DNA of 8,925 nucleotides from Eubacterium sp. (GTDB taxonomy: Bacteria; Bacillota; Clostridia; Lachnospirales; Lachnospiraceae). The notes under the pieces were generated by a model. That model was not told the DNA's origin. It made no database searches and was given only the letters and a program-made list of their open reading frames with translations. Both the position numbers and the translations under genes were made by a program. The stretch spans positions 1-8,925 of the forward strand of contig DNFT01000101.1 of the NCBI GenBank assembly GCA_003486385.1, in the 5' to 3' direction. Below are positions 1 to 6,930 of this stretch, one piece after another. Within the stretch, counting starts at the first letter, position 1; every line of letters starts with the position of its first letter.

Positions 1-28
1 TGGGACAGGGGTCTGACCCCGTGTCCCA
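1..28. repeat. Palindromic repeat upstream of fcl
   Basis: Positions 1-7 pair with 22-28 and 8-11 with 17-20, leaving a 5-base loop and one unpaired G at 21. This is an 11-bp stem very rich in G and C compared with its surroundings. It has no T tract, so it is not a classical terminator. It resembles short dispersed palindromes of the REP type seen between genes in many bacterial genomes; that family assignment is from memory and not tested. It separates fcl from whatever lies upstream, possibly gmd. Confidence 0.6.
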
Positions 29-54
29 GCGTAGATTGTGAGGAAAAGAAAGTT

Positions 55-999
55 ATGATGGAAAAGAATGCGAAGATATATGTTGCCGGACATCGCGGAA
101 TGGTTGGTTCGGCAATTGTAAGAGAATTAAAAAGACAGGGCTATGAGAACATTATTACAAGGACACACAAGGAGCTTGACCTGTGCAGGCAGGAGGACGT
201 TGAGAAGTTCTTCGCAGAGGAGAAGCCGGAGTATGTATTCTTAGCAGCTGCAAAGGTTGGCGGCATCGTTGCTAATCAGGAGGCACTTGCCGATTTCATG
301 TACTACAACATGACCCTTGAGATGAATGTTATTCATTCCGCATGGCAGAACGGCTGTAAGAAGCTGGAGTTCCTTGGCTCATCATGTATTTATCCAAGAA
401 TGGCACCACAGCCTATGCCTGAGAGCTGCCTTCTCACATCTGAGCTTGAGAAAACCAACGAGGCGTATGCTCTTGCCAAGATATCAGGTCTTAAGTACTG
501 TGAGTTCCTCAACAAGCAGTACGGAACAGACTATATTTCTGTAATGCCTACTAACCTTTATGGTCCGAATGACAATTATCATCCTACACACAGCCATGTT
601 CTTCCTGCACTTATCAGAAGATTCCACGAGGCGAAGGAGCAGAACCTTCCTTATGTTACCTGCTGGGGAGACGGAAGTCCGCTCAGAGAGTTCCTCTATG
701 TTGATGACCTTGCCAACCTGTGTGTATTCCTTATGAATAACTACAGCGGTGACGAGACAGTCAATGCCGGAACAGGCAAGGAGCTTTCAATCAAGGAGCT
801 CACAGAGCTTGTAGCCAAGGTTATCGGTTACACAGGTGAGATTCGCTGGGATGCCTCCAAGCCTAACGGTACTCCGAGAAAGCTTCTCAATGTGTCAAAG
901 GCAGCTAAGCTTGGCTGGACATACAAGACGGAGCTTGAAGAAGGAATAAGACTTTCCTATGAGGATTTCCTCAATAACCCTATGAGAGCTGAAAGATAA
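55..999 (+). CDS. fcl: GDP-L-fucose synthase
   Basis: Makes GDP-L-fucose from GDP-4-keto-6-deoxy-D-mannose by epimerisation and NADPH-dependent reduction, in the cytoplasm, to supply fucose for capsule, exopolysaccharide or other glycans. The 314-residue protein is an extended short-chain dehydrogenase. It has the nucleotide-binding GxxGxxG (G12, G15, G18), the GSSCIYP motif with S109 and C111, and the catalytic YxxxK (Y138, K142). It also has the MPTNLYGP block and H181, matching S107, C109, Y136, K140 and H179 of the E. coli enzyme. Length is normal and no key residue is missing. A GAGGA site at 40-44 precedes two adjacent ATG codons at 55 and 58; 55 is taken, but 58 is equally possible. 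The substrate is normally made by Gmd, which could lie just upstream of the window. A strong hairpin follows the gene. Confidence 0.95.
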   Translation: MMEKNAKIYVAGHRGMVGSAIVRELKRQGYENIITRTHKELDLCRQEDVEKFFAEEKPEYVFLAAAKVGGIVANQEALADFMYYNMTLEMNVIHSAWQNGCKKLEFLGSSCIYPRMAPQPMPESCLLTSELEKTNEAYALAKISGLKYCEFLNKQYGTDYISVMPTNLYGPNDNYHPTHSHVLPALIRRFHEAKEQNLPYVTCWGDGSPLREFLYVDDLANLCVFLMNNYSGDETVNAGTGKELSIKELTELVAKVIGYTGEIRWDASKPNGTPRKLLNVSKAAKLGWTYKTELEEGIRLSYEDFLNNPMRAER

Positions 1000-1030
1000 G
1001 ATATATAAAATAAAATATATTTTCAAAAAT

Positions 1031-1073
1031 AACTGCCATTAAAGCCTTAAGTTTCAAGGCTTTAACGGCAGTT
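1031..1073 (+). terminator. Hairpin terminator after fcl
   Basis: Arms 1031-1048 and 1056-1073 pair over 18 positions with one mismatch around a 7-base loop. It is followed by a T-rich stretch (TTGCTTTATATTTT) rather than a pure T run. It starts 31 bases after the fcl stop, so it most likely ends the fcl transcript. The left flank is A-rich, so it could also act on transcripts coming from the other side. Confidence 0.75.
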
Positions 1074-1126
1074 TGCTTTATATTTTGTATGAAAATTTCT
1101 GTTTTTTTCGGATTTCACTTGCTTTT

Positions 1127-1290
1127 CATCTGTATTGTCCATAGAATAAGGTTTTTATTAACACGCTGCACCACTTGGAAATGTTGGCTTTGGATACTCC
1201 ATACTCATCGGTGATGAATTACATAGATTGGTAGCAATGCAGCTGTTTAGAAACGGAAGGCGACCATTTTGCTTCGCAATATGTACTTTG
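1127..1290 (-). pseudogene. Decayed IS3-type transposase OrfA fragment
   Basis: Reading the minus strand, 1218 down to 1127 gives a short open stretch containing EYGVSKANISKW and ending at a TGA. This is the helix-turn-helix signature of IS3-family OrfA proteins. In the same frame just upstream, beyond an in-frame stop at 1219-1221, is KWSPSVSKQLHCYQSM, which fits the usual OrfA start (YSPE-K-Q---YQSG). No start codon, OrfB or terminal repeats were found. It is a remnant of an insertion sequence and marks past mobile-element activity beside the AbiE operon. The family assignment rests on a short motif. Confidence 0.5.
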
Positions 1291-1362
1291 GGAAGAGTTT
1301 GAATAGTAAACAGAGTTTCATAAATGGCATAAACACAAATTATCTGCTGGAGAAAGACTTAG

Positions 1363-1391
1363 TTGACTTGATTAAATTTCATTGATATAAT
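1363..1391 (+). promoter_or_regulatory. Promoter of the AbiE-type operon
   Basis: TTGACT (1363-1368) and a perfect TATAAT (1386-1391) are separated by 17 bases, close to the sigma-A consensus. Transcription should start near 1398, giving a leader of about 28 bases before the GTG start at 1426. The -10 box lies inside the nested palindrome at 1375-1433. Confidence 0.8.
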
Positions 1392-1433
1392 AAGTTTCAT
1401 TACATGAGTGAAAGCGGTGATATAAGTGAAATT
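1375..1433. promoter_or_regulatory. Nested palindromic operator, probable AbiEi autoregulation site
   Basis: Two TTTCA boxes (1377-1381, 1395-1399) and two TGAAA boxes (1409-1413, 1427-1431) form two nested inverted repeats with the same centre at position 1404. The boxes of each pair of arms are 18 bases apart. Further symmetric matches include AATTTCA/TGAAATT at the ends and ATAT blocks (1385-1388, 1420-1423). It covers the -10 box, the leader and the start codon, where a bound repressor would block transcription. AbiEi antitoxins of characterised systems repress their own promoter by binding inverted repeats; that the same happens here is inference. Confidence 0.6.
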
Positions 1434-2451
1434 AGATAGAATGGGATTAGAATGTGTCGAGAATAAGTTTTTAAAACTTCCTAATATTCAGAAGTATGAA
1501 ATTGTCAGCAGGACAGAAGATGGTTTTATTGCATCTGTGGAGATGGATGATGGGTATGAGTTTCAAATAAATGCCTGCTTCTTGAATAGGGTATTTCCGT
1601 CCACAATTATGAAATTGATTGACAAGCAGGATAAAAGTCGTGGAGTTAGCATTTTGGTTGCTCCATATATTTCAGACAGAACAGCACAAATATGTGAAGA
1701 TAACGGAATGGGTTATTTTGACTATGCCGGAAACTGTTGGTTTGTGGGTCATTCTATTTATTTATCTGAAAAAGGGAATAAGAATCCAAGACCAAAAGAG
1801 CAAAGGTCTGTGTCTATATTTGAAAGGACTTCCGTGGTGTCTTCCTGTATTTTGCGCGAGCTGTTTGCTGATGTAACTAAGATATGGAAGCTTAAATATC
1901 TATCGGAAAAGGTAAATTGCAGTATTGGACAGGTATCCAAACTGATGAAAGTTCTGGTGGAAAATGCATGGGTAGAAAAATTGCCGGATGGTTATAAGGT
2001 TATTGATCCAGAAGCACTCTTGTTGGAATGGAGCAGGGATTATGGTAAAAAAGAAATAACATCCTATGCTTGCTATAGTTTAGATACTATATCTGTTATT
2101 GAGGAGCGATTAAAAAAATTAAAGATAGATATGGGGATTGATTCTTATCTTACAGGATTGTCCGGGGGAGTGCGTTATACACCAGTGGTCCGTTACAATA
2201 AGGTACATGTTTATATAGCACCGGAAGATATTCAGGAAGCAATCCGATATTTGGACATGAAAGAAGTAAATAGTGGTGCCAATGTGGTTATTTTTCCATT
2301 AGAGAACGATTCCTATATCAAGGATTATAGGGTGATTGATGGTTCGGCAGTAGTATCCCCTCTGCAAATATATTTGGATTGTATGCAGATAAAGGGCAGG
2401 GGAGAGGAAATGGCGGATGAGGTTTTGAAAAAGGAGATACTTAGATGGTAA
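1426..2451 (+). CDS. AbiEi-family antitoxin / transcriptional regulator (long form)
   Basis: Predicted antitoxin half of an AbiE-type type IV toxin-antitoxin pair: it should counter the downstream nucleotidyltransferase without direct binding and repress the operon. The 341-residue protein has an N-terminal domain of about 125 residues with a YFDYAGNCWF block (97-106), then a winged helix (about 137-187, with KLKYLSEKVNCSIGQVSKLM). The C-terminal domain carries YLTGLSGG (241-248) and a conserved end, SPLQIYLDCMQIKGRGEE (311-328). This central-HTH layout fits the long AbiEi relatives (DUF2186-like, PF09952 by memory) rather than the roughly 200-residue AbiEi with an N-terminal HTH. The start is GTG at 1426, 5 bases after GGTGA (1416-1420); ATG 1441 is an alternative. 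It overlaps the next gene by 7 bases. Base composition is more AT-rich than fcl or glmM, consistent with acquisition. Confidence 0.8.
   Translation: MKLDRMGLECVENKFLKLPNIQKYEIVSRTEDGFIASVEMDDGYEFQINACFLNRVFPSTIMKLIDKQDKSRGVSILVAPYISDRTAQICEDNGMGYFDYAGNCWFVGHSIYLSEKGNKNPRPKEQRSVSIFERTSVVSSCILRELFADVTKIWKLKYLSEKVNCSIGQVSKLMKVLVENAWVEKLPDGYKVIDPEALLLEWSRDYGKKEITSYACYSLDTISVIEERLKKLKIDMGIDSYLTGLSGGVRYTPVVRYNKVHVYIAPEDIQEAIRYLDMKEVNSGANVVIFPLENDSYIKDYRVIDGSAVVSPLQIYLDCMQIKGRGEEMADEVLKKEILRW
2432..2436 (+). promoter_or_regulatory. Ribosome binding site of the AbiEii-type toxin gene
   Basis: AGGAG lies 8 bases before ATG 2445, inside the end of the antitoxin gene. It fixes the start so that the toxin overlaps the antitoxin stop (2449-2451) by 7 bases, an arrangement that permits translational coupling. 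Confidence 0.75.
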
Positions 2452-3275
2452 GAGATGAAGACTTGAAAAGCAGCGTAGACTATTCGGAAGGTCAGAAGCG
2501 GGCTGCACATAGAGTTTTGGTAGAGTTGGTTAATATTTTTGAGGAATATGAAGATGAAATCCGTGTGGTAGGAGGCTGGGTTCCTGATTTAATGTTTCCG
2601 GAAGAAGGTCATGTGGGAAGCGTGGATGTAGATATTATGATTAATCATCTGACTTTGCAGGATGAAGGTTATCAGAATATGTCGAGGATACTTCAGAAAA
2701 ATGGATACAAGGAGCATACGGAAAAATATTTTTCCTTTGTAAAGACAGTGATGGTGGATGGAATATCTTATGATGTGGATGTAGATATTTTAGCTGGAAT
2801 GTATGGTGGTACACAATCGAAGAGAAGAAGTCAGCATGTGCAGGGGATTAAGGCACTAAAGGCAACAGGTGGTAATTTTGCATTTGAATTTCCGGCACAG
2901 AAGATTAGCGTGGAAGCAGAACGACCAGATGGAGCAATAGATGTTGCGAATGTCAGTGTTGTAGCAGTAGTTCCTTATTTGATAATGAAAACAGCAGCAA
3001 TGGGCAGGGGAAAAGCGAAGGATGCTTATGATATTTACTTTATTATCAAACATTATGTTGGTGGAGTAAGAGCGTTGGCGAAAAAATTTGAACCTGTAAG
3101 GGATAAAAATATTGTAATAGAAGCGAAAGATAAGTTAGCAGGTAAATTTGCTTCTGAAAATCATGCCGGGCCAAAAGATGTGGCGGATTTTATGGATTTA
3201 GAGGATGAAGAGAGTATAGAAATGATTAAGAGGGATGCTTACGAACAAGTGCAGGCATTATTGAACTTAATATAG
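2445..3275 (+). CDS. AbiEii/AbiGii-type nucleotidyltransferase toxin
   Basis: Predicted toxin of the AbiE-type pair, a DNA polymerase beta-like nucleotidyltransferase. Characterised relatives (AbiEii, MenT) transfer nucleotides, in the MenT case to tRNA 3' ends, and stop growth or block phage. The 276-residue protein shows GGW (43-45) followed by GSVDVD (58-63), the motif with the first two metal-binding acids, then a YDVDVDIL stretch (109-116) with the third acid. It also has the family's lysine-rich motif (K182, RGKAKD 188-193, AYDIYF 194-199). All expected catalytic residues appear intact, so the enzyme should be active. The gene is cotranscribed with the antitoxin and overlaps it by 7 bases. 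The start at 2445 is supported by the AGGAG site. Target and phage-defence role in this organism are inferred. Confidence 0.82.
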   Translation: MVRDEDLKSSVDYSEGQKRAAHRVLVELVNIFEEYEDEIRVVGGWVPDLMFPEEGHVGSVDVDIMINHLTLQDEGYQNMSRILQKNGYKEHTEKYFSFVKTVMVDGISYDVDVDILAGMYGGTQSKRRSQHVQGIKALKATGGNFAFEFPAQKISVEAERPDGAIDVANVSVVAVVPYLIMKTAAMGRGKAKDAYDIYFIIKHYVGGVRALAKKFEPVRDKNIVIEAKDKLAGKFASENHAGPKDVADFMDLEDEESIEMIKRDAYEQVQALLNLI

Positions 3276-3300
3276 GTATTCAAAAACATTAGGGATGTAA

Positions 3301-3344
3301 TAGTCTCACCGGTCTCAAAATATTTCTTGAAACCGGTGAGACTA
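3301..3344. repeat. Long hairpin after the AbiE-type operon
   Basis: Arms 3301-3318 and 3327-3344 pair over 18 positions with one mismatch around an 8-base loop. It starts 26 bases after the toxin stop, so it may end or protect the operon transcript. Neither side has a T tract, so it is not a typical intrinsic terminator. Confidence 0.65.
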
Positions 3345-3366
3345 ACCTCAGTAGAATGCTTTCTGC

Positions 3367-3521
3367 ATGTCAAGTAATTGCAGGTATAGTGCTTTAACAG
3401 TCTACACAGGTGGATATATGGTTTCTTTTTTGCCTACAACGCAGATGACGTTATAGATGCAGGAATGGACAAAGTAATCTTTCTTCATCATGCCGCTGGC
3501 AAGGAAATGTTTAAAAAATAA
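3367..3521 (+). pseudogene. Possible broken gene end, unrecognised
   Basis: Two reading frames join into one protein-like stretch. Frame 1 runs from 3367 through VYTGGYMV (to about 3423). Frame 3 then continues FAYNADDVIDAGMDKVIF to a TAA at 3519-3521. Joining them needs a frameshift in the T-run at 3426-3431. The stop is followed 17 bases later by a good terminator (3539-3578), as expected for a real 3' gene end. No intact start or ribosome site was seen and the family is not recognised. It may be the relic of a gene interrupted when the AbiE region arrived; this is weakly supported. Confidence 0.25.
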
Positions 3522-3538
3522 GTTTTATATTTACAAAG

Positions 3539-3578
3539 AATGTGCGTTTTGATATAATCAAGGCGCACATTTTTTATT
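3539..3578 (+). terminator. Intrinsic terminator upstream of glmM
   Basis: Arms 3539-3553 and 3557-3571 pair over 15 positions (two G-U pairs) around a 3-base loop, followed by six T residues and ATT. This is a classical rho-independent terminator on the plus strand. It separates the AbiE region and the gene relic from glmM. Confidence 0.85.
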
Positions 3579-3760
3579 CTAAAATATGGATACATTGTTG
3601 TGAGTTGGGAAATTGGCTTACATAGTAAAAAAATTGATTTATATTCACATAATTACCGGCATATATATATTAGGTCGGCGCTTGTAAATGTTAAGCGAGG
3701 ATTATATTGGACAATATCCCGATGGCTTAAAACTATATTAAAAGCAGAATGGAGATTATT
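3579..3760 (+). other. Leader region of glmM
   Basis: About 180 bases with no coding gene. A short dyad ATATTG-GA-CAATAT lies at 3704-3717. No -35/-10 pair with proper spacing stands out; TATATT boxes at 3703-3708 and 3734-3739 are candidates only. A promoter for glmM must lie here because a terminator ends just upstream, but its position is not resolved. Confidence 0.35.
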
Positions 3761-5149
3761 ATGGGAAAATATTTTGGTACGGATGGTTTTCGTGGTGAAG
3801 CAAATGTAAATCTTACAGCAGACCATGCATTCAAGGTGGGAAGATTCCTTGGGTGGTATTATGGTGAACTCAAGAAGAGGAATGGGGATGATACTCCTGC
3901 ACGAATAGTAATCGGAAAGGATACAAGACGTTCGAGCTATATGTTTGAGTATTCATTGGTAGGCGGTCTTGTTGCCTCAGGCGCGGATGCGTACCTGCTT
4001 CATGTCACAACAACACCGTCTGTTGCTTATGTGGCAAGGACGGACAACTTTGACTGTGGAATAATGATATCGGCAAGCCATAATCCGTACTATGACAACG
4101 GAATCAAGCTTATCAACGGACAGGGCGAGAAGATGGATGAAAAGACCATAGAGCTTGTCGAGGCATATATCGACGGAAGACTTGAGGTGTTCGGCGAGCA
4201 TTATGAGGAGATTCCTTATGCGCACAAGGACAGAATAGGCTGTACGGTTGACTATGTATCGGGACGCAACAGATATATGGGCTATCTCATATCGTTGGGC
4301 ATATATTCGTTCAAGGGCATGAAGGTGGGGCTTGACTGCGCCAATGGAAGTGCATGGAATATTGCAAAATCCGTTTTTGACGCACTAGGTGCCAGGACTT
4401 ATGTCATAAATGCCAATCCGGACGGCACCAACATCAATATGAACGCAGGTTCGACACATATAGAGGGACTTCAGAGGTTAGTGGTTGAGAATGGACTTGA
4501 CGTGGGCTTTGCCTATGATGGCGATGCGGACAGATGTCTCTGTGTCGATGAGAAGGGAAATGTTATCACAGGTGACCACATCCTCTACATATATGGAAGG
4601 TATATGAAGGAGAGGGGCAAGCTTGAGAACAATACAGTTGTAACTACTGTAATGTCCAACTTCGGTCTGTATAAGGCATTCGATGAGCAGGGAATAGGTT
4701 ATGCCAAGACTGCTGTAGGTGACAAATATGTATACGAGTATATGTGTGAGAACGGATGCCGAATCGGCGGGGAGCAGTCGGGACACATCATTTTCTCCAG
4801 GTATGCTTCAACAGGCGACGGTATTCTCACCAGCCTTAAGATGATGGAAGTCATGATGGCAAAAAAGAAGAAGATGAGCGAGCTCTGCGAGGGTCTCTCA
4901 ATCTATCCGCAGGTTCTCAGGAATGCAAGGGTTACAGATAAGCGTGCCGCACAGGATGATGCGGATGTTCAGGCAGCAGTTAAGGCTGTAGCGGACAGCC
5001 TAGGTGATTCGGGACGTATTCTTGTGCGTGAATCGGGAACGGAGCCTCTCGTCCGTGTAATGGTCGAGGCCGAGACAGATGAGATCTGTGCAAAGTACGT
5101 TGAGAGTGTAATTGACGTCATAAGAGAAAAAGGCTATATGCGTGAGTAA
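3761..5149 (+). CDS. glmM: Phosphoglucosamine mutase
   Basis: Interconverts glucosamine-6-phosphate and glucosamine-1-phosphate in the cytoplasm, feeding UDP-GlcNAc for peptidoglycan and other glycans. The 462-residue protein is a complete alpha-D-phosphohexomutase. It starts with the conserved KYFGTDGFRGEAN (3-15). The active-site loop ISASHNP has the phosphorylated serine S106, the metal site DGDADR is at 253-258, the sugar-binding loop GGEQSG at 336-341, and the phosphate-binding loop RESGTEP at 423-429. A GGAG site at 3751-3754 is 6 bases before ATG 3761, which also matches the family's N-terminus. The in-frame ATG at 3749 lies on the ribosome site and is rejected. It could instead be called a phosphomannomutase/phosphoglucomutase, but the motif set favours GlmM. 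The last residues (Y-M-R-E-stop) lie inside the first unit of a tandem repeat. Confidence 0.93.
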   Translation: MGKYFGTDGFRGEANVNLTADHAFKVGRFLGWYYGELKKRNGDDTPARIVIGKDTRRSSYMFEYSLVGGLVASGADAYLLHVTTTPSVAYVARTDNFDCGIMISASHNPYYDNGIKLINGQGEKMDEKTIELVEAYIDGRLEVFGEHYEEIPYAHKDRIGCTVDYVSGRNRYMGYLISLGIYSFKGMKVGLDCANGSAWNIAKSVFDALGARTYVINANPDGTNINMNAGSTHIEGLQRLVVENGLDVGFAYDGDADRCLCVDEKGNVITGDHILYIYGRYMKERGKLENNTVVTTVMSNFGLYKAFDEQGIGYAKTAVGDKYVYEYMCENGCRIGGEQSGHIIFSRYASTGDGILTSLKMMEVMMAKKKKMSELCEGLSIYPQVLRNARVTDKRAAQDDADVQAAVKAVADSLGDSGRILVRESGTEPLVRVMVEAETDEICAKYVESVIDVIREKGYMRE

Positions 5150-5252
5150 GCTTATATAAGTGTGTAAAGTTAGAATATGCGTGAGTAGGCTTATATATGT
5201 GTGTAAAGTTAGAATATGCGTAAGTAGGCTTATATAGTGTGTAAATTTAGAA
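5137..5252. repeat. Three tandem 38-39 bp repeats at the end of glmM
   Basis: Units at 5137-5175, 5176-5214 and 5215-5252 all begin TATGCGT and end TTAGAA. Units 1 and 2 differ at only two positions; unit 3 carries a few more changes and is one base shorter. Unit 1 contains the last three codons and the stop of glmM; units 2 and 3 repeat that end in non-coding DNA. The array probably arose by duplication of the gene's 3' end. Confidence 0.9.
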
Positions 5253-5348
5253 AAATTATGGCTTTAAAGCGGCACATATAACGTAGTATATGGACTAAAA
5301 GTAAAATTTAATTCAAGCTTAATAAAGATTTAACTAACGAGTTGGTTT

Positions 5349-5392
5349 AACAAAGACTATCTACCTGTCTGGTATGTAGTCTTTGTTTTTTT
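5349..5392 (+). terminator. Intrinsic terminator after glmM
   Basis: Arms 5349-5365 and 5371-5387 pair at 15 of 17 positions around a 5-base loop, followed by a long T tract to 5392. It should end the glmM transcript. The space between glmM and this hairpin (5253-5348) contains nothing else recognised. Confidence 0.88.
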
Positions 5393-5396
5393 ATTG

Positions 5397-5434
5397 TGGT
5401 ATAATGTATATATCAGTTCGCAGTTAAGAGGTGA
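5397..5434 (+). promoter_or_regulatory. Extended -10 promoter and ribosome site of the double-HTH regulator
   Basis: TGG followed by TATAAT (5400-5405) is an extended -10 element. The -35 position falls in the terminator arm and is poor. AGAGGTGA (about 5427-5434) lies 6 bases before ATG 5441 and is a strong ribosome site. Confidence 0.65.
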
Positions 5435-5440
5435 CTTGGT

Positions 5441-6892
5441 ATGGTATATGATAGTTATGAATTCGGTAAATATCTAACGGAGTTGCGCAGGAAATATAAT
5501 GTCTCCATGAATGTGGTATGTGACGGTATTTGCGACCAAAGTGTTATGAGCCGTATCGAGAATGGCGAAAGGGAAGTCAGTAAGCTGGTTCAGGACAGAC
5601 TATTGGGAAGACTTGGTGTTGCACCGGAGAATTTTGAGAATATGGTATTTTCTGATGAGTATGAGCGTTGGAAGGTTCGGCAGAAAATAGTCAATCTAAT
5701 CATGAATGAGAAGATAGATTCAGCGGAAGAACTTCTTGAGAAAATGTATTCTGAAAATACATTATGCGAGCGCAGGAAGATGATAGAAGATTTGGATGCC
5801 GTTTTGGAAATGCAGTTTTACTATGCTATGAAAGCACAGATACAGCAATATAAGAATGTAGATGGAAAGCAGATTAGAGGAATATACAAACAGGCATTAA
5901 AACAGACGGTGAATGGGTTCGAAAAGAGCATGGGGCTTAATGATTTCTTTAAAAATAGGAGATTTTCAGTCGAAGAGTTAAATTTATTGATTGAGTATGT
6001 TCGGTATTTGCCGGTAAGTAAAGGAATTACATCTATAAGGAATATAGTTAAATACATAGAAACATCTAATCTGGATAAGCTGGCTAAAGCTAAGGTGTAC
6101 CCTAAGGCGGTCTATTTTTTATATATGCTGGAGAGTAAAAGAGGCATAGAAAACAATAAGAAAATAATGAAGCTTTTAGAGGCTATAACAGAAGCAATAG
6201 AATATTTGAGGAATTCATTGAGGATATTTTATTTATATGAGCTTCTGGACGCTAAAATGAAGCTTATATCGATGTGTGATGAGAGCTTAGCGGAAAAATA
6301 TAATTTTCATATAGCTGATTTGAAAAATAAGGATATGGTAGATGTCAACTACATGGATAGATACGGTAATACGGGGCAATATTCTTTTGAGGAGCAGTAT
6401 ATATGGTGCAAGTTTGCATCGTTGGTTCTTGATGATATATACGCTCGAAGCAAGGTTAGAAAGGATACATTTGAATATTGCTATATCTATGTGGACAGAG
6501 ATGTGTACTGTATTGAGGATGTTATAAGAATTCGGAGAAAAATGTTGAAAATGAGCATGGGAAATCTGTGCAGGGACATTTGCTCAGAAAGGACAATCAG
6601 CAGACTTGAACGTAAGCTGATGAAACCGCAGGCTGCACAAATACATAAACTATTTGAGCGTCTGGGACTTTCGTGTGAATTCAGCAGAACGGAATTGACA
6701 ACTTCTGATATAAATGCTCAGGAAATATTGAGACAGGTAAGGTTGTGTATAAATAATGGAAATTCAGATAAGGTAAATGAACTGTTGGATAAGCTTAATG
6801 AATATTTGGATTTTAGCAATGCACAAAATAAACAGATAATGCTTAGAATGAAGGCCTGCATTATGAGAAAGGAAAAAGAATATCGGATTTAG
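5441..6892 (+). CDS. Regulator with two HTH domains and helical repeats, C-terminus cut by frameshift
   Basis: Predicted cytoplasmic DNA-binding regulator. The 483 readable residues show a Cro/C1-type HTH (about 7-60, with ICDQSVMSRIENGE) and then a long all-helical, TPR-like stretch (about 75-340). A second HTH follows (about 360-412, with ICSERTISRLERK), then the start of a second helical region (about 425-480, NSDKVNELLDKL). The two halves resemble one another, suggesting internal duplication. HTH plus TPR-like repeats is the layout of peptide-sensing RRNPP regulators, and a small exported-peptide gene lies convergently downstream. The frame ends at TAG 6890-6892 just after an A5 run (6873-6877). 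The -1 frame continues without a stop to 7404, which would give about 654 residues. Either the gene has lost one A or it is recoded. The XRE-type assignment is firm; peptide binding is inferred. Confidence 0.8.
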   Translation: MVYDSYEFGKYLTELRRKYNVSMNVVCDGICDQSVMSRIENGEREVSKLVQDRLLGRLGVAPENFENMVFSDEYERWKVRQKIVNLIMNEKIDSAEELLEKMYSENTLCERRKMIEDLDAVLEMQFYYAMKAQIQQYKNVDGKQIRGIYKQALKQTVNGFEKSMGLNDFFKNRRFSVEELNLLIEYVRYLPVSKGITSIRNIVKYIETSNLDKLAKAKVYPKAVYFLYMLESKRGIENNKKIMKLLEAITEAIEYLRNSLRIFYLYELLDAKMKLISMCDESLAEKYNFHIADLKNKDMVDVNYMDRYGNTGQYSFEEQYIWCKFASLVLDDIYARSKVRKDTFEYCYIYVDRDVYCIEDVIRIRRKMLKMSMGNLCRDICSERTISRLERKLMKPQAAQIHKLFERLGLSCEFSRTELTTSDINAQEILRQVRLCINNGNSDKVNELLDKLNEYLDFSNAQNKQIMLRMKACIMRKEKEYRI

Positions 6893-6930
6893 AATTTGTT
6901 GAATGTATTAAAGAATCTTTAGAGTGTACA

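Noticed and set aside
3749..3760. Upstream ATG as glmM start
   Set aside because: It overlaps the GGAG ribosome site; the conserved GlmM N-terminus begins at 3761.
3600..3809. Open frame overlapping the start of glmM
   Set aside because: No ribosome site, implausible composition, and it overlaps glmM in another frame.
4478..4786. Minus-strand open frame of about 100 codons inside glmM
   Set aside because: It is a shadow of the glmM coding frame with no ribosome site or recognisable protein.
5137..5252. CRISPR array
   Set aside because: The units are directly adjacent with no spacers, and there are only three.
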